Of a stretch of 64,000 bases of DNA, positions 53,921 through 63,511 are shown in pieces (the stretch's first letter is position 1; every line of letters begins with the position of its first letter). This DNA is from Novipirellula artificiosorum. GTDB taxonomy: Bacteria; Planctomycetota; Planctomycetia; Pirellulales; Pirellulaceae. The translations under genes and the position numbers were made by a program. The notes below the pieces were generated by a model that ran no database searches, was not told where the DNA came from, and was given only the letters and a program-made list of their open reading frames with translations. Location of the stretch: NCBI RefSeq assembly GCF_007860135.1, contig NZ_SJPV01000006.1, positions 227,204 to 291,203 of the forward strand, in the 5' to 3' direction.

Positions 53921-55210
53921 GTGAGCGAGCCGATCAACGTCGATGTCCCTACTGTTGGTGAATCCATTAGCGAAGTCCAAATTGGTCAATGGCTAAAAGC
54001 CGAAGGCGATTGGGTCAATGAAGGCGAGGACCTCGTTGAGATCGAAACCGAGAAGGCATCGGTTCAGATCCCTGCCCCCGCCTCGGGGATCTTGGAACGA
54101 ATCGACAAAGCCAGCGAAGCGTTCGCGACAATCGGTGAAACGATCGCGGTCATCCAAACTGGACAGAAACCGCCTGGGACTGCCAAGCAGAGCGATGCGT
54201 CGGATCCGTCGTTGCAGTCCCCGCAGGCCGGTTCAGGATCCGCAAATGCGTCATCCGATGCGTTGGTGATGCCAGCCGCCCAGCGGTTGCTGGACGAACA
54301 GGGTTTGACGGCAGGACAAGTTCCCGCGTCGGGTCCGGGTGGGAGATTGCTGAAAGAGGACGTTTTGGCATTTGTGCGTCAACGCAGCGACTCAACCGGT
54401 GTTTCCGCACCGAAAACCGCACCCCCATCCGCCAAACCCGTCGCAGTGGCGACAGCGGTTCCTGCGCGAGCGACGGCGACCACGTCGTTGGTTTCGGAGT
54501 CGAATCCGAATCGTAGCGAAGAAATCAAACCGCTGAGCATGTTGCGTCGCACGATCGCAGCGCGTCTGGTGGAAGCACAGCAAACCGCCGCTTTGTTGAC
54601 CACGTTCAACGAAATTGACATGCAGCCCACGATGGCGATTCGCAACAAATACAAGGACGCGTTTGCCGAGCGACATGGTGTCAAATTAGGTTTTATGTCC
54701 TTTTTTGCCAAAGCGGCTGTCGACGCGCTACGACGTTTTCCCGCGGTGAACGCTGAGATTCGCGACGACAACGTTGTCTACCGACACTATCAAGATATCG
54801 GCATTGCGATCGGTGGTGGTAAGGGGTTGGTGGTTCCTGTTTTACGCAACGTCGAACGAATGTCGTTCGCAGGTATCGAAACCGCCATCAGTGACTTTGC
54901 GAAGCTGGCGGGGGAAAACCGCTTGCAACCCTCCGATTTGATGGGTGGGACCTTTACGATTAGTAATGGTGGTATCTATGGATCACTGCTGAGTACACCC
55001 ATCGTCAACCCGCCCCAAAGCGGCATCCTCGGCTTGCACTCGATCCAAGATCGGCCGATCGCGGTCGATGGTGAGGTGGTCATTCGGCCGATGATGTACA
55101 TCGCGCTGACTTACGATCACCGAATTGTCGACGGCCGCGAGGCGGTTGGCTTCTTGCGGGTCATCAAAGAGGTGATCGAAGATCCAGCACGGTTGTTCTT
55201 GGAACTTTAA
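53921..55210 (+). CDS. sucB: 2-oxoacid dehydrogenase E2 (dihydrolipoyl succinyltransferase)
   Basis: A 429-aa E2 transferring succinyl groups to CoA in the 2-oxoglutarate dehydrogenase complex. The lipoyl domain has K45 in IETEKASVQIP; an E3-binding domain lies at about 116-152 (PAAQRLLDEQGLTAGQ); the catalytic domain has DHRIVDG (H400, D404). The GTG at 53921 is chosen because the protein then begins right at the lipoyl domain; the longer open frame to 53855 adds 22 non-homologous residues. The E1 and E3 genes are not in the window. Confidence 0.92.
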   Translation: MSEPINVDVPTVGESISEVQIGQWLKAEGDWVNEGEDLVEIETEKASVQIPAPASGILERIDKASEAFATIGETIAVIQTGQKPPGTAKQSDASDPSLQSPQAGSGSANASSDALVMPAAQRLLDEQGLTAGQVPASGPGGRLLKEDVLAFVRQRSDSTGVSAPKTAPPSAKPVAVATAVPARATATTSLVSESNPNRSEEIKPLSMLRRTIAARLVEAQQTAALLTTFNEIDMQPTMAIRNKYKDAFAERHGVKLGFMSFFAKAAVDALRRFPAVNAEIRDDNVVYRHYQDIGIAIGGGKGLVVPVLRNVERMSFAGIETAISDFAKLAGENRLQPSDLMGGTFTISNGGIYGSLLSTPIVNPPQSGILGLHSIQDRPIAVDGEVVIRPMMYIALTYDHRIVDGREAVGFLRVIKEVIEDPARLFLEL

Positions 55211-55425
55211 GTAGTCCGCGAAGCTTCCGGGCGCACTGTGAATGCGACGGAAATTCTTGTCGGACGGGGAAGTCATGTGACTTCGACTACCGAGTGCGGT
55301 TCGGAGTGCTAGAATAGGACCCGTCATCAGCCGTTTGTGAGCTAACCGTGGTGCGCTGTCCGGGCGGATTCGCCGCGCTACGGGGCCCCTTTTGCAATTC
55401 CCTTGTTCCTTGAAGGTTGGATCCC

Positions 55426-55944
55426 ATGAAAATGTCTGCTCGCGTATCACTCTCCTTGCTGCTTGGCGTTATGCTCACGTCACTCGGTTGTATCGAAGGC
55501 AAAACGACCTCCGAAACCGCAGAATCCACGACTGCCGGGGTGACCGCCGAAGACGCGACACCGCGAGAAACGATCGACAAGAAGACGCAAAAGGTGCTGA
55601 ACTTGAAGGAAGCACTCGCCCACGGTGGGGTTTTGGCATCAACCAAGATCGAAGAAACCAACCCGCTGATGCAGAGTGCCGCGGCCTATCGGACCACGGT
55701 TGCAAAGGTCGGCGCGATGGCGGTCAAACACGCGATTGATATTCGAAATGCGCAGAGTATCAATGACCCGAAACCGCTGACGCATGACCAGTTCATGACG
55801 GAAATCGTCAAAAAGGGCCAGCCGGACGGGATCCAATTTGCCATGCTCCCGTACTACCAAGAATATGCTTGGGACGAAGACGGCCAACAGTTGGTTGTTG
55901 TCGATTTCCCCGCTCGCAAAGAAGAACGCGAAAAACAACGGTAA
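55426..55944 (+). CDS. Putative lipoprotein
   Basis: A 172-aa protein. The ATG at 55426 starts MKMSARVSLSLLLGVMLTSL followed by the lipobox cysteine in LTSLGC. The mature part has threonine/serine-rich DLAVT-like linker and helical KTQKVLNLKEALAHGG. No known family. It lies five bases before the M28 peptidase start, so they likely share a transcript. Confidence 0.7.
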   Translation: MKMSARVSLSLLLGVMLTSLGCIEGKTTSETAESTTAGVTAEDATPRETIDKKTQKVLNLKEALAHGGVLASTKIEETNPLMQSAAAYRTTVAKVGAMAVKHAIDIRNAQSINDPKPLTHDQFMTEIVKKGQPDGIQFAMLPYYQEYAWDEDGQQLVVVDFPARKEEREKQR

Positions 55945-55949
55945 CGTCC

Positions 55950-58052
55950 ATGTCCAGGATTGCAGGTGTCTTACGGTTCAGCCTACTGTTTTTTGCTCTT
56001 TCGCCCATCGTGTTTGCGGAGCGACCGATAACGGTTGCCCCCGAATTGTTGTGGAAGATCCAGCAGCGGGCGGATCTCGAGTACCTTGCCGGTGAGGAAC
56101 TTCGCGGTCGTGGAGTCGATGACGATTCCATCGACGTGGCGGCGAAATACATCGCCAATCGGTTTCGCGAAGCCGGTCTGAAAACCGATCTGTTTCAGGA
56201 CCAGCCATTTCAGAAGCTTGAAATTCCGGTCGGAGCGAGAGCAGGCGAATTCGCAAACAACCAGGTGCGTCTACAGATCACCCCGGCGTCGCAGGAACCG
56301 CAAGGATCGAACGAGCAGAGACAACCAGTGCTTGACGTCGTCGAAACCCTCGGGGAGGGGATGAACCCCTTGGCGATCGGCTCGGTGGCGGGCGACTATC
56401 GAGGCGAAGTGGTGTTTGTCGGATATGGCATCACAGCGCCCAAACTCGGGTACGACGATTACGCGAACGTCGATGCAGAAGGCAAAGCGGTGATCCTGCT
56501 GAGGAAGGAACCCGGCATGATGGATCCCGACAGCCCGTTTGATGGCACCAAGACGACCCAGCATGCTTTCTATCAAACCAAAGTCGAAAATGCGATCAAG
56601 CATGGGGCCGCTGCGGTTTTGTTTGTCAACGATCCAGGCAGCATTGCAGCAAGCATCGTGATGGCGGAAGATCAGATACGACGGGAAACCGTTCGTCGCG
56701 ACGCCATGCGAAAACAACTCGAGGAGCTCCCTGGTGAGGCGATCCATCTTCGCGAAACGCTTCGCAAGCGGATCGAGAGCATCGGCCCGATCATGGAGGG
56801 TCTAAGTCAGGAATTGGAGCAATGCCGGCGAGGTGTTTTAGCCACGACCGAGGCAGGTGGGTTTCCCGTCAAAATCAGCCGCAGCGGTATCAAGAACGAC
56901 AAGAATAAACTGGCGATTCCGGTGCTCTCGATTGCCCGTGACACCATCGACTTGTTGTTGAGCCGGTCGCTTCAGCGTTCCCTTGTGGAAATCGAAAACA
57001 CCATCGACCAGTCCTATCAGCCTCGGAGCACCCTATTGAGCGGTGTGGTCGTCGATCTTCGTGTGGAACTGAAACCGGCCAATGCGAGTACCTCGAACGT
57101 TGTCGGCGAGATCCCTGGTCGTGGTGATTTGGCGAGCGAATCGATCGTGCTCGGGGCTCATTACGATCACGTTGGCATGGGAGGCTATGGTTCCTTGGCC
57201 CCTGGAACGGTGGCCATCCACAACGGTGCTGACGACAATGCCAGTGGCACGGTGACGGTGATGGCCGCGGCTGGCTTGCTATCAAAACGGCTGCAAGGGA
57301 TCGAATCGCACCGGCGTGTTGTGATGATTGCATTCACTGGCGAAGAGCGAGGTCTACTCGGCAGCCGTCACTACGTGGATCATCCCCGCTTTCCGCTCGA
57401 TTCGACCGTGACGATGATCAATTTGGACATGGTGGGGCGGTTGCGCGACAACGAGCTGACGATTTATGGGACCGGCAGTGGCGAGGGGCTGGATCGCTTG
57501 GTGGAGAATGTGAATCGCCAGTACCAATTCGATATCAATCCAGTGCAAACGGGATACGGTCCGAGTGACCACCAGTCGTTTTATCAGGCTGGGATTCCGG
57601 TTCTGTTTTTTTTTACGGGATTACATAACGACTATCATCGACCAAGCGACGATTTTGACAAAATCGATTACGGCGGTCTAACCCGGATAACCGATATGGT
57701 TTGTGATGTCACGTTTCAGTTGGCGACGCGTGCGGATCGACCGACGTACGCCGAAACGGACAAACGGGTACGGATTCGGCGGCAACGCATGGCTTTTCTT
57801 GGCGTTTCGCTTGAGGACAAACCAGATGGCGTCGTGGTCTCCTCCTTGACTCCCGACGGCCCCGCGGAGCGGGCCGGAATGAATTCGGGTGATGCGCTGG
57901 ACCGGCTCGGAAACAAGGTGGTGCAGACGAAAGCGGAAGTGATTGAGGCGTTGCGAACCTACTCACCGGGTGATTCGGTAACGCTGCATGTGACCCGTGA
58001 AAGTCAGAAACTTGCAATCAACCTACGATTGGAATCTCGGCCCACTCCCTAG
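55950..58052 (+). CDS. M28-family aminopeptidase with PA and PDZ domains
   Basis: A 700-aa secreted zinc peptidase. Signal peptide FSLLFFALSPIVFAERP. A PA-type insert with GDYRGEVVFVGYGITAPKLG appears near 120. Zinc and catalytic motifs: HYDHVGMGGYGS, GADDNASGTVTV, FTGEERGLLGSRHY, LDMVGRLRDN, and GPSDHQSFYQAGIP. The C-terminal PDZ is FLGVSLEDKPDGVVVSSLTP with GDALDRLGNKVV. It follows the lipoprotein gene by five bases. A longer frame from 55869 overlaps the lipoprotein gene and is rejected. Confidence 0.9.
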   Translation: MSRIAGVLRFSLLFFALSPIVFAERPITVAPELLWKIQQRADLEYLAGEELRGRGVDDDSIDVAAKYIANRFREAGLKTDLFQDQPFQKLEIPVGARAGEFANNQVRLQITPASQEPQGSNEQRQPVLDVVETLGEGMNPLAIGSVAGDYRGEVVFVGYGITAPKLGYDDYANVDAEGKAVILLRKEPGMMDPDSPFDGTKTTQHAFYQTKVENAIKHGAAAVLFVNDPGSIAASIVMAEDQIRRETVRRDAMRKQLEELPGEAIHLRETLRKRIESIGPIMEGLSQELEQCRRGVLATTEAGGFPVKISRSGIKNDKNKLAIPVLSIARDTIDLLLSRSLQRSLVEIENTIDQSYQPRSTLLSGVVVDLRVELKPANASTSNVVGEIPGRGDLASESIVLGAHYDHVGMGGYGSLAPGTVAIHNGADDNASGTVTVMAAAGLLSKRLQGIESHRRVVMIAFTGEERGLLGSRHYVDHPRFPLDSTVTMINLDMVGRLRDNELTIYGTGSGEGLDRLVENVNRQYQFDINPVQTGYGPSDHQSFYQAGIPVLFFFTGLHNDYHRPSDDFDKIDYGGLTRITDMVCDVTFQLATRADRPTYAETDKRVRIRRQRMAFLGVSLEDKPDGVVVSSLTPDGPAERAGMNSGDALDRLGNKVVQTKAEVIEALRTYSPGDSVTLHVTRESQKLAINLRLESRPTP

Positions 58053-58305
58053 CAGGGATAGAGAACAAGTGCTTTGCCCCATCAAACTTCTGTATTTTTT
58101 CTTGCTGGCCCCAAAGAACTTGGCAAATCAGTCTTTACGCCTGAAGGAACTGGTGACACAATCCCGGTCGATACAGTTCCCCCAGGGACTCCTGGAGGAA
58201 ATCGACGCAAGTGTCTCGGTGATCGCGATGGAAGCGACCCACAACGAGTAGTTTGCACGAGCGTCGAGAGAAACACAGCGCACCTACAACGCAAGGAGAG
58301 CGGAC

Positions 58306-58965
58306 GTGCGATTTATCTGCAAAGCGGCCATTTTCGTGGCCATCGTTAGCATGACAACCGTAGGGTCCAACGAGGCTTCGGCTCAGGGAGCTTCGGCTCA
58401 AGGAGTTTCAGCGTCCAGCGGGCACCGTGTTGCGGTCGTTGATGTCGCCTTCATCTTTAAGAACCATGCTGCCATCAAGGCTCAGGTGGAAGCGGTTGAA
58501 CGTGACCTAAAAAACTACGACGCGCAATTGCAAGTCAAGCGTGAAGAGTTGAAACAGGCTGCGGAAAAGCTGAAGTCGTACAAGGTGGGATCACCGGAGT
58601 ACACGGCGCTCGAAGAGCAAGTTGCGACGATGGAATCGAAGCTGCGCCTCAACATGGCTCATAAGCGAAAAGAGCTAGCGGATGCGGAAGCCCGAATCTA
58701 CTACGAGAATTACCAGCGAATCTCGGCGGCTGTCAAACGATTGGCGGAGTACCACAAGATCAATTTGGTTCTTCGCTACAACAGCGAAGAGATGGACCTG
58801 GAAAAAGGCGAATCGGTCATCCGTGGCGTCATGAAGAACATTGTCTTTCACGATGCAGGGATCGACATGACCGTTGGCGTGATGAAGCTCTTGGATCAAC
58901 AAGCGGCTGAAGAGAACATCGCAACGGGCGGTCCAACCACGGCCCCCGCAACGCAAAGCCGATAA
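58306..58965 (+). CDS. OmpH/Skp-like periplasmic chaperone
   Basis: A 219-aa protein with a signal peptide and the OmpH form: VAVVDVAFIFKNHAAIKAQV, then a long coiled coil (REELKQAAEKLKSYKVGSPE, LRLNMAHKRKELADAEARIY) and a C-terminal VRLRYNSEEMD-like tail. Skp-like proteins escort outer membrane proteins to assembly. It lies 178 bp before lpxC, as in many envelope clusters. Confidence 0.85.
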   Translation: MRFICKAAIFVAIVSMTTVGSNEASAQGASAQGVSASSGHRVAVVDVAFIFKNHAAIKAQVEAVERDLKNYDAQLQVKREELKQAAEKLKSYKVGSPEYTALEEQVATMESKLRLNMAHKRKELADAEARIYYENYQRISAAVKRLAEYHKINLVLRYNSEEMDLEKGESVIRGVMKNIVFHDAGIDMTVGVMKLLDQQAAEENIATGGPTTAPATQSR

Positions 58966-59143
58966 TCGTTCGGGCCGCAGCGCCCGACCATGGTTATCAA
59001 GATTCAATCGTCATCACGCAACGTCGTGTTGACATGGCTACCCACGGGTCGGTGCTTCACGCCATTGTGTTTCACCGATCGGTGCATCCATTAAACAAGA
59101 CTGTCACAAGGAAGTGACGGTATATTCGGAAGGGAGACCGAGC

Positions 59144-60040
59144 GTGACCCCTTCACGCAACGAACACACTATCGCCGTCTCGTGTGAGGTCCGCGGCCGA
59201 GGCTATTGGAGCGGACAGGACGTCCGCGTCGTCATGAATCCAGCTCCGGCGGGCACCGGAATCTGCTTGATCCGTTCCGACTTACCGTCGGCACCCTGTT
59301 GTCCGGCAACGGTTGAGCATCGTCATGATGCCAACCTGCGAACCATTCTGCAGTTGGGCGACGCTCGGTTTGAAATGATCGAGCATCTGATGGCTGCCTT
59401 GGTTGGACTGGAAATCGACAACTGTTTTGTCGAAATCGATGCCGAGGAGTTGCCGGGGCTTGATGGCAGCAGTGCCGCCTTTGTCGAGTCTTTGCGGCAC
59501 GCGGGGCTGATCATCCAATCGCACCCGAAACGACGGCTGGTTGTTCGCCAACGCGTCTACGTGTCATGCGATTCCAGCTGGATCGAAGTCACGCCGAGCG
59601 CCGATGCGTCGGTCTCGTATGAGTACCGACTTAGCTTTGACGATTCGACACCGATCAAGCCGCAAAGCCACTCGTTAAAGATGAGTCCACACCGATTCAT
59701 TCGCGAAGTCGCTTCGGCAAGAACGTTTATCACCGAAGAGCAGGCCCAAATCCTGCGAAGCCAAGGCATTGCATCGCATGTCACGAATCAAGACTTGCTG
59801 ATCCTCAATGAAAACGGGCCGGTCGACAATCGGCTTCGATACTCCAATGAATGCGCCCGACACAAGTTGCTCGACATGATCGGCGACTTCGCATTGGCGG
59901 GCGTTGAATTCGTAGGAAATATTGTTTCTTACCGTGGCGGACACAATCTCAACGGCCGAATGGCTCAGCAACTCGCGGAGCTGGCGGCACAACAAATTCC
60001 ACTTACCACTTCGGCGGATCAGACTCGCAAAGCTGCGTAG
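59144..60040 (+). CDS. lpxC: UDP-3-O-acyl-N-acetylglucosamine deacetylase
   Basis: LpxC makes the committed step of lipid A synthesis. The GTG at 59144 follows AAGGGAGACCGAGC; an upstream GTG at 59114 is less well spaced. Zinc ligands H81 (MIEHLMAAL), H240 and D244 (ARHKLLDMIGDFALAG), and general acid H267 (RGGHNLNGRM) are present. The length of 298 residues is usual. With lpxA next, it shows this organism keeps a lipid A pathway. Confidence 0.95.
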   Translation: MTPSRNEHTIAVSCEVRGRGYWSGQDVRVVMNPAPAGTGICLIRSDLPSAPCCPATVEHRHDANLRTILQLGDARFEMIEHLMAALVGLEIDNCFVEIDAEELPGLDGSSAAFVESLRHAGLIIQSHPKRRLVVRQRVYVSCDSSWIEVTPSADASVSYEYRLSFDDSTPIKPQSHSLKMSPHRFIREVASARTFITEEQAQILRSQGIASHVTNQDLLILNENGPVDNRLRYSNECARHKLLDMIGDFALAGVEFVGNIVSYRGGHNLNGRMAQQLAELAAQQIPLTTSADQTRKAA

Positions 60041-60104
60041 CAAACGTAGTATTCCGCGAGCAATCGAACTGCCAAACAAACCGAAAGACCTTGGAGCCGA
60101 ATGA

Positions 60105-60914
60105 ATGGGTACGATGATTGCGCAAACTGCGGTGGTCGATCCTCGGGCAAAGATTGGAACAAACGTTCGCATCGGGCATTTCTGTGTGATTGGTCCAGAT
60201 GTCAAAGTCGGCGACGATTGTTTGATCGAAGATCATGTGGTGTTGACGGGGGATTCTACCCTGGGAGAAGAAAATCATGTCTTCCCGGGAACCGTGATTG
60301 GGGCCGACCCACAAGACACGAGCTACAAGGGCACGCCGACTCGAGTCGTGATTGGCGATGGGAATGTGTTCCGCGAGTATTGCACGGTGAATCGCGCCAC
60401 GGAAAAAGAAGAAGGTGTCACACGCATCGGTAACAACAACTACTTCATGGCATCGGCACATGTTGCACATGACTGTCTGCTGGGTGACCGCAATATCTTG
60501 GCCAACAACGTGATGCTGGGTGGCCACGCTCATCTCGGCAACGACATCACGATCGCTGGCGCCGCGGGCATCTCACATTTTGCTTCGGTGGGCTCACTCA
60601 GTTTTGTCAGTGCGATGAGCCGCGTGTTGCACGATGTGCCTCCCTACATGATTGTCGATGGCCAACCCGCGAAACCTCGCGCGGTCAACTCGATCGGCCT
60701 AAAACGTCACGGTTTTTCCAAAGAAGACACCGCAGCGTTGACCAAGGCGTTTCGATTGTTGTATCGATCGTACGTCGGCTTCGAATCTGCCAAAGAACAA
60801 CTGTTAACGACAGGCCCCATTCGTCCTGTCCTACGCGAACTATTTGATTTTTTAGAATACTCTGTTGGCGGCCAAAAGGGCCGTGGACGCGATCGAAGGA
60901 GAAAAGCAGCGTGA
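60105..60914 (+). CDS. lpxA: Acyl-ACP--UDP-N-acetylglucosamine O-acyltransferase
   Basis: A 269-aa LpxA; the hexapeptide left-handed beta-helix is clear from ANTNVRIGHFCVIGPDVKVG-type repeats, SAHVAHDCLLGDRNILANNV (catalytic H in the middle) and HFASVGSLSFVSAM. The C-terminal helical bundle carries GLKRHGFSKEDTAALTKAFR. Overlaps the next gene by GTGA. The acylated sugar could be UDP-GlcNAc or a 3-amino analogue. Confidence 0.94.
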   Translation: MGTMIAQTAVVDPRAKIGTNVRIGHFCVIGPDVKVGDDCLIEDHVVLTGDSTLGEENHVFPGTVIGADPQDTSYKGTPTRVVIGDGNVFREYCTVNRATEKEEGVTRIGNNNYFMASAHVAHDCLLGDRNILANNVMLGGHAHLGNDITIAGAAGISHFASVGSLSFVSAMSRVLHDVPPYMIVDGQPAKPRAVNSIGLKRHGFSKEDTAALTKAFRLLYRSYVGFESAKEQLLTTGPIRPVLRELFDFLEYSVGGQKGRGRDRRRKAA

Positions 60915-62008
60915 CCAATCTACAAATCGCCGTTATCGGCGCCGGCCATCTTGGACGAATCCATACGAAACTGTTGCAGCAAGTCGACGGCGTCGACGTG
61001 GTCGCGGTCAGCGATCCCAATGAACAGGCTCGCGAAACGATCGAGAAACAATTCGGTGTTCCAACCTACGCTGACTATCGCGACTGCATCCCCAAAATCG
61101 ATGCCGCAGTCGTCGCCGCCCCGACGGATCTGCACGCTGAAATTGCAACCGACCTGCTCAAAGCGGGCAAGCATGTGCTCGCCGAGAAACCACTCGCGGC
61201 CAATGGTCCGGATGCTCAACGTCTCGCATCACTTGCGCGAGCAAAACGCTTGACGCTTCAAGTCGGCCACGTGGAACGGTTCAATCCTGCTTTCACGGCG
61301 CTCGAAGATTTAGCCGTCGACGTCAAGTATGTCGAAGCGGTCCGCGCCTCGCGATTCCCAGGCCGATGTCTCGACGTCGGTGTGGTCATGGATCTGATGA
61401 TTCATGATTTGGACTTGGTGTTGTCGTTCACCGATGCCGCTGTTCGCTCGGTTCATGCCAGCGGAGTGTCGGTGATCAGTGGGCATGAAGACATGGCGGA
61501 AACAAGAATCGAATTCGAGTGTGGACTCGTTGCCAATCTGAAGGCATCGCGGTTGAGCCCCACGCCCGCTCGAGCGATGCAGGTTTTCGGACCTAACGGA
61601 TTCGCTGATATCGATTTCGGAACCCCTTCCTTGTCCTCGGTCTATCCCAGTGATGAAGTGGTCGACCGAAACTTTGATCTTGATAGCGACGTGGTGAATC
61701 CGCTCGGATGTGCCGACCAGATTTTCTCGGGCCCGCTCGTATGCAACACGCAAGAGCTGACGCCAAGAAACGCGATCCTCGACGAATTGCATGATTTTGT
61801 GATTAGCGTGCAGACCGGTGTTTCGCCAACCGTCAGCGGCGACGCGGCTGCCCGAGCGGTTTCCGTCGCCGATCAGGTCCTTGAATCGATTTCAGAGCGG
61901 AATTGGTACGAAGGGTCCACGGTCAATGAAGTTGGACCGCATGCTTTGGTTCGCAAGCGGATCGAATCGGCCAGCCGCCGAGTTCACCAACAACGCCGTG
62001 CGGCTTAG
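60911..62008 (+). CDS. Gfo/Idh/MocA oxidoreductase linked to lpxA
   Basis: A 365-aa NAD(P)-dependent oxidoreductase; Rossmann motif VIGAGHLGRIHTK, VVAVSDPNE, and CEKPLA-like VLAEKPLAANG; substrate domain MDLMIHDLDLVLSF. The start is GTG within the GTGA overlap with lpxA, so they are translationally coupled. In some bacteria GnnA, of this family, oxidises UDP-GlcNAc at C3 for 3-amino-lipid A; the location suggests such a role, but no GnnB aminotransferase is seen nearby. No signal peptide, unlike the 7.9 kb homologue. Confidence 0.88.
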   Translation: MTNLQIAVIGAGHLGRIHTKLLQQVDGVDVVAVSDPNEQARETIEKQFGVPTYADYRDCIPKIDAAVVAAPTDLHAEIATDLLKAGKHVLAEKPLAANGPDAQRLASLARAKRLTLQVGHVERFNPAFTALEDLAVDVKYVEAVRASRFPGRCLDVGVVMDLMIHDLDLVLSFTDAAVRSVHASGVSVISGHEDMAETRIEFECGLVANLKASRLSPTPARAMQVFGPNGFADIDFGTPSLSSVYPSDEVVDRNFDLDSDVVNPLGCADQIFSGPLVCNTQELTPRNAILDELHDFVISVQTGVSPTVSGDAAARAVSVADQVLESISERNWYEGSTVNEVGPHALVRKRIESASRRVHQQRRAA

Positions 62009-62331
62009 CACAACCGGCCCCTATTCATCGAGTGGCTTGTTCTCAAGGTTCGAGTGCAAGCAACTCCAAACATATCTCGGCAGCCCTGTTGGACTGCCGC
62101 GTGGGCGATTTGGCCGATGATCACGTGATGGGCCCCATGGTCGCCATCGGCAAAGGTACCAAAGACGCTTGACCCAAGCCCAGACAACTCACGCTCGACG
62201 AAGTCGTCATTGAGAACGGATTTGGAGAATCGCGGAGATCGGTTGGCGACACGGGCTTTCGTCACGGAAGTTTTGAGGTCGTCCAGAGGTCGTTTGCTAT
62301 TACCTTTCACCACGCGATGAAAAAGCTGCAT
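62005..62331 (-). CDS. Hypothetical 108-aa protein, doubtful
   Basis: A minus-strand frame starting MQLFHRVVKGNSKRPLDDLK and carrying SVFGTFADGDHGAHHVIIG in the middle, which recalls the end of flavin-reductase-type domains. It overlaps the esterase stop by 31 bases and converges with the Gfo/Idh gene over four bases. It may be a remnant of a larger gene or not coding. Confidence 0.3.
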   Translation of the reverse strand: MQLFHRVVKGNSKRPLDDLKTSVTKARVANRSPRFSKSVLNDDFVERELSGLGSSVFGTFADGDHGAHHVIIGQIAHAAVQQGCRDMFGVACTRTLRTSHSMNRGRLC

Positions 62332-63511
62332 CGTGTTCCTCGTTTGTGATGAAGCCATCCTTGTTGCGATCAAGTCGCTGCCAGAGGGCTGGTCCTCCAC
62401 GAAACTCCTCCTCGCTGATTCGTCCGTCCCGATCACGATCCTGATTCGTGACGACCTTCTGCCAGGACATTCTCGGACCACGCTGCTCAGCCGCAGCCGT
62501 CCGCTGGGGGGTAACGACCGCGTTTGCCGTGCTCTCCGAAGTCTGCGCCGTTGTTTTCTGCGATTCCAATTTCGTTTGCTTCAGTGTCTGCTCAAAAAAG
62601 TTGCGGACCCGATCAGCGACCCCCTGTTCATTGAAAGCCGCCCCGCCGTGCCCAGCACCGTGAATGGTGTGAAAATGGACGGAAACCCCTGCTTTCTTGA
62701 GCGCGTTGAAGAGAAGCTCACTTTGGTTGAGCGGTACGGTTCCGTCTTGATCGCCATGTACGATCAAGAAGGGCGGATCGTCTTGACTTACGTAAGTGAT
62801 GGGATTCACTCGTCGGACCTGCTCGGGATTCTCCAACACGGCACCACCGATCAGCTTGGCTTCCGGTGAATCAGCTTGAGCATGACGTTCGTAGCGCGGT
62901 GTGGTGACGAAGACGTTGAAGTCGGTGGGCCCGTAGTAATCGCAAACAGCCTGAACACCACTCGACTGATCTCGATTTTCTCCCACGTCAAATTCTTCGA
63001 TGTCACCGCTCGAGCCGACGAGTGCGGCTAGGTGCCCACCAGCGGAACTGCCCCAAACACCAAATCGATTTCGATCGAGGTTGTACTCATCGGCATGGGC
63101 TCGGAGCCAACGAATGGCAGCCTTGCAGTCCTCGATCTGCGCGGGAAAGTTGGCTTGATCGCTGAGCCGATAGCCGATACTTGCAACCGCATAGCCTTGT
63201 GTCACGTACCCTGCGCGAAGCGGCGGGCAACCCGCTTTGCTCCCCCCTTGCCAGCCACCGCCATGAATCCAAACGATGACGGGTAGGGCTTCCGAAGCCT
63301 TAGGCAAGTAAAGGTCAAGCCGCTGGCGATCATCACCATTCTCGACATAAGCCAAATCACGATGGGCCACCGCCCCAGCGAGCATGCCTGAATCGGCTTG
63401 CAGAGGCTGGGGTGGGCGGGGTTGGGTCTGCGCGAAGGACGGCAAGACCGTGATTGTGGTGACAGCGACGAACCACGCGAAGTGGGACGGTGTGCGAGAA
63501 AACCGATTCAT
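62300..63511 (-). CDS. Alpha/beta-hydrolase esterase with EF-hand tail
   Basis: A 403-aa secreted esterase. The N-terminus is a signal peptide; HGGGW at 83-87 forms the oxyanion hole; S156 in GVWGSSAGGH is the nucleophile; the acid lies in HGDQDGTVP and the histidine in GAGHGGAAF. After a threonine/serine-rich linker, a pair of EF-hands follows (DRDRDGRISEEEF and DRNKDGFITNEEH), likely calcium-binding. The substrate may be carbohydrate ester (BD-FAE-like enzymes). Confidence 0.88.
   Translation of the reverse strand: MNRFSRTPSHFAWFVAVTTITVLPSFAQTQPRPPQPLQADSGMLAGAVAHRDLAYVENGDDRQRLDLYLPKASEALPVIVWIHGGGWQGGSKAGCPPLRAGYVTQGYAVASIGYRLSDQANFPAQIEDCKAAIRWLRAHADEYNLDRNRFGVWGSSAGGHLAALVGSSGDIEEFDVGENRDQSSGVQAVCDYYGPTDFNVFVTTPRYERHAQADSPEAKLIGGAVLENPEQVRRVNPITYVSQDDPPFLIVHGDQDGTVPLNQSELLFNALKKAGVSVHFHTIHGAGHGGAAFNEQGVADRVRNFFEQTLKQTKLESQKTTAQTSESTANAVVTPQRTAAAEQRGPRMSWQKVVTNQDRDRDGRISEEEFRGGPALWQRLDRNKDGFITNEEHDAAFSSRGER

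Noticed and set aside
57997..58251. 84-aa frame after the M28 gene
   Set aside because: Begins inside the peptidase gene in another frame and has no coding character beyond it.
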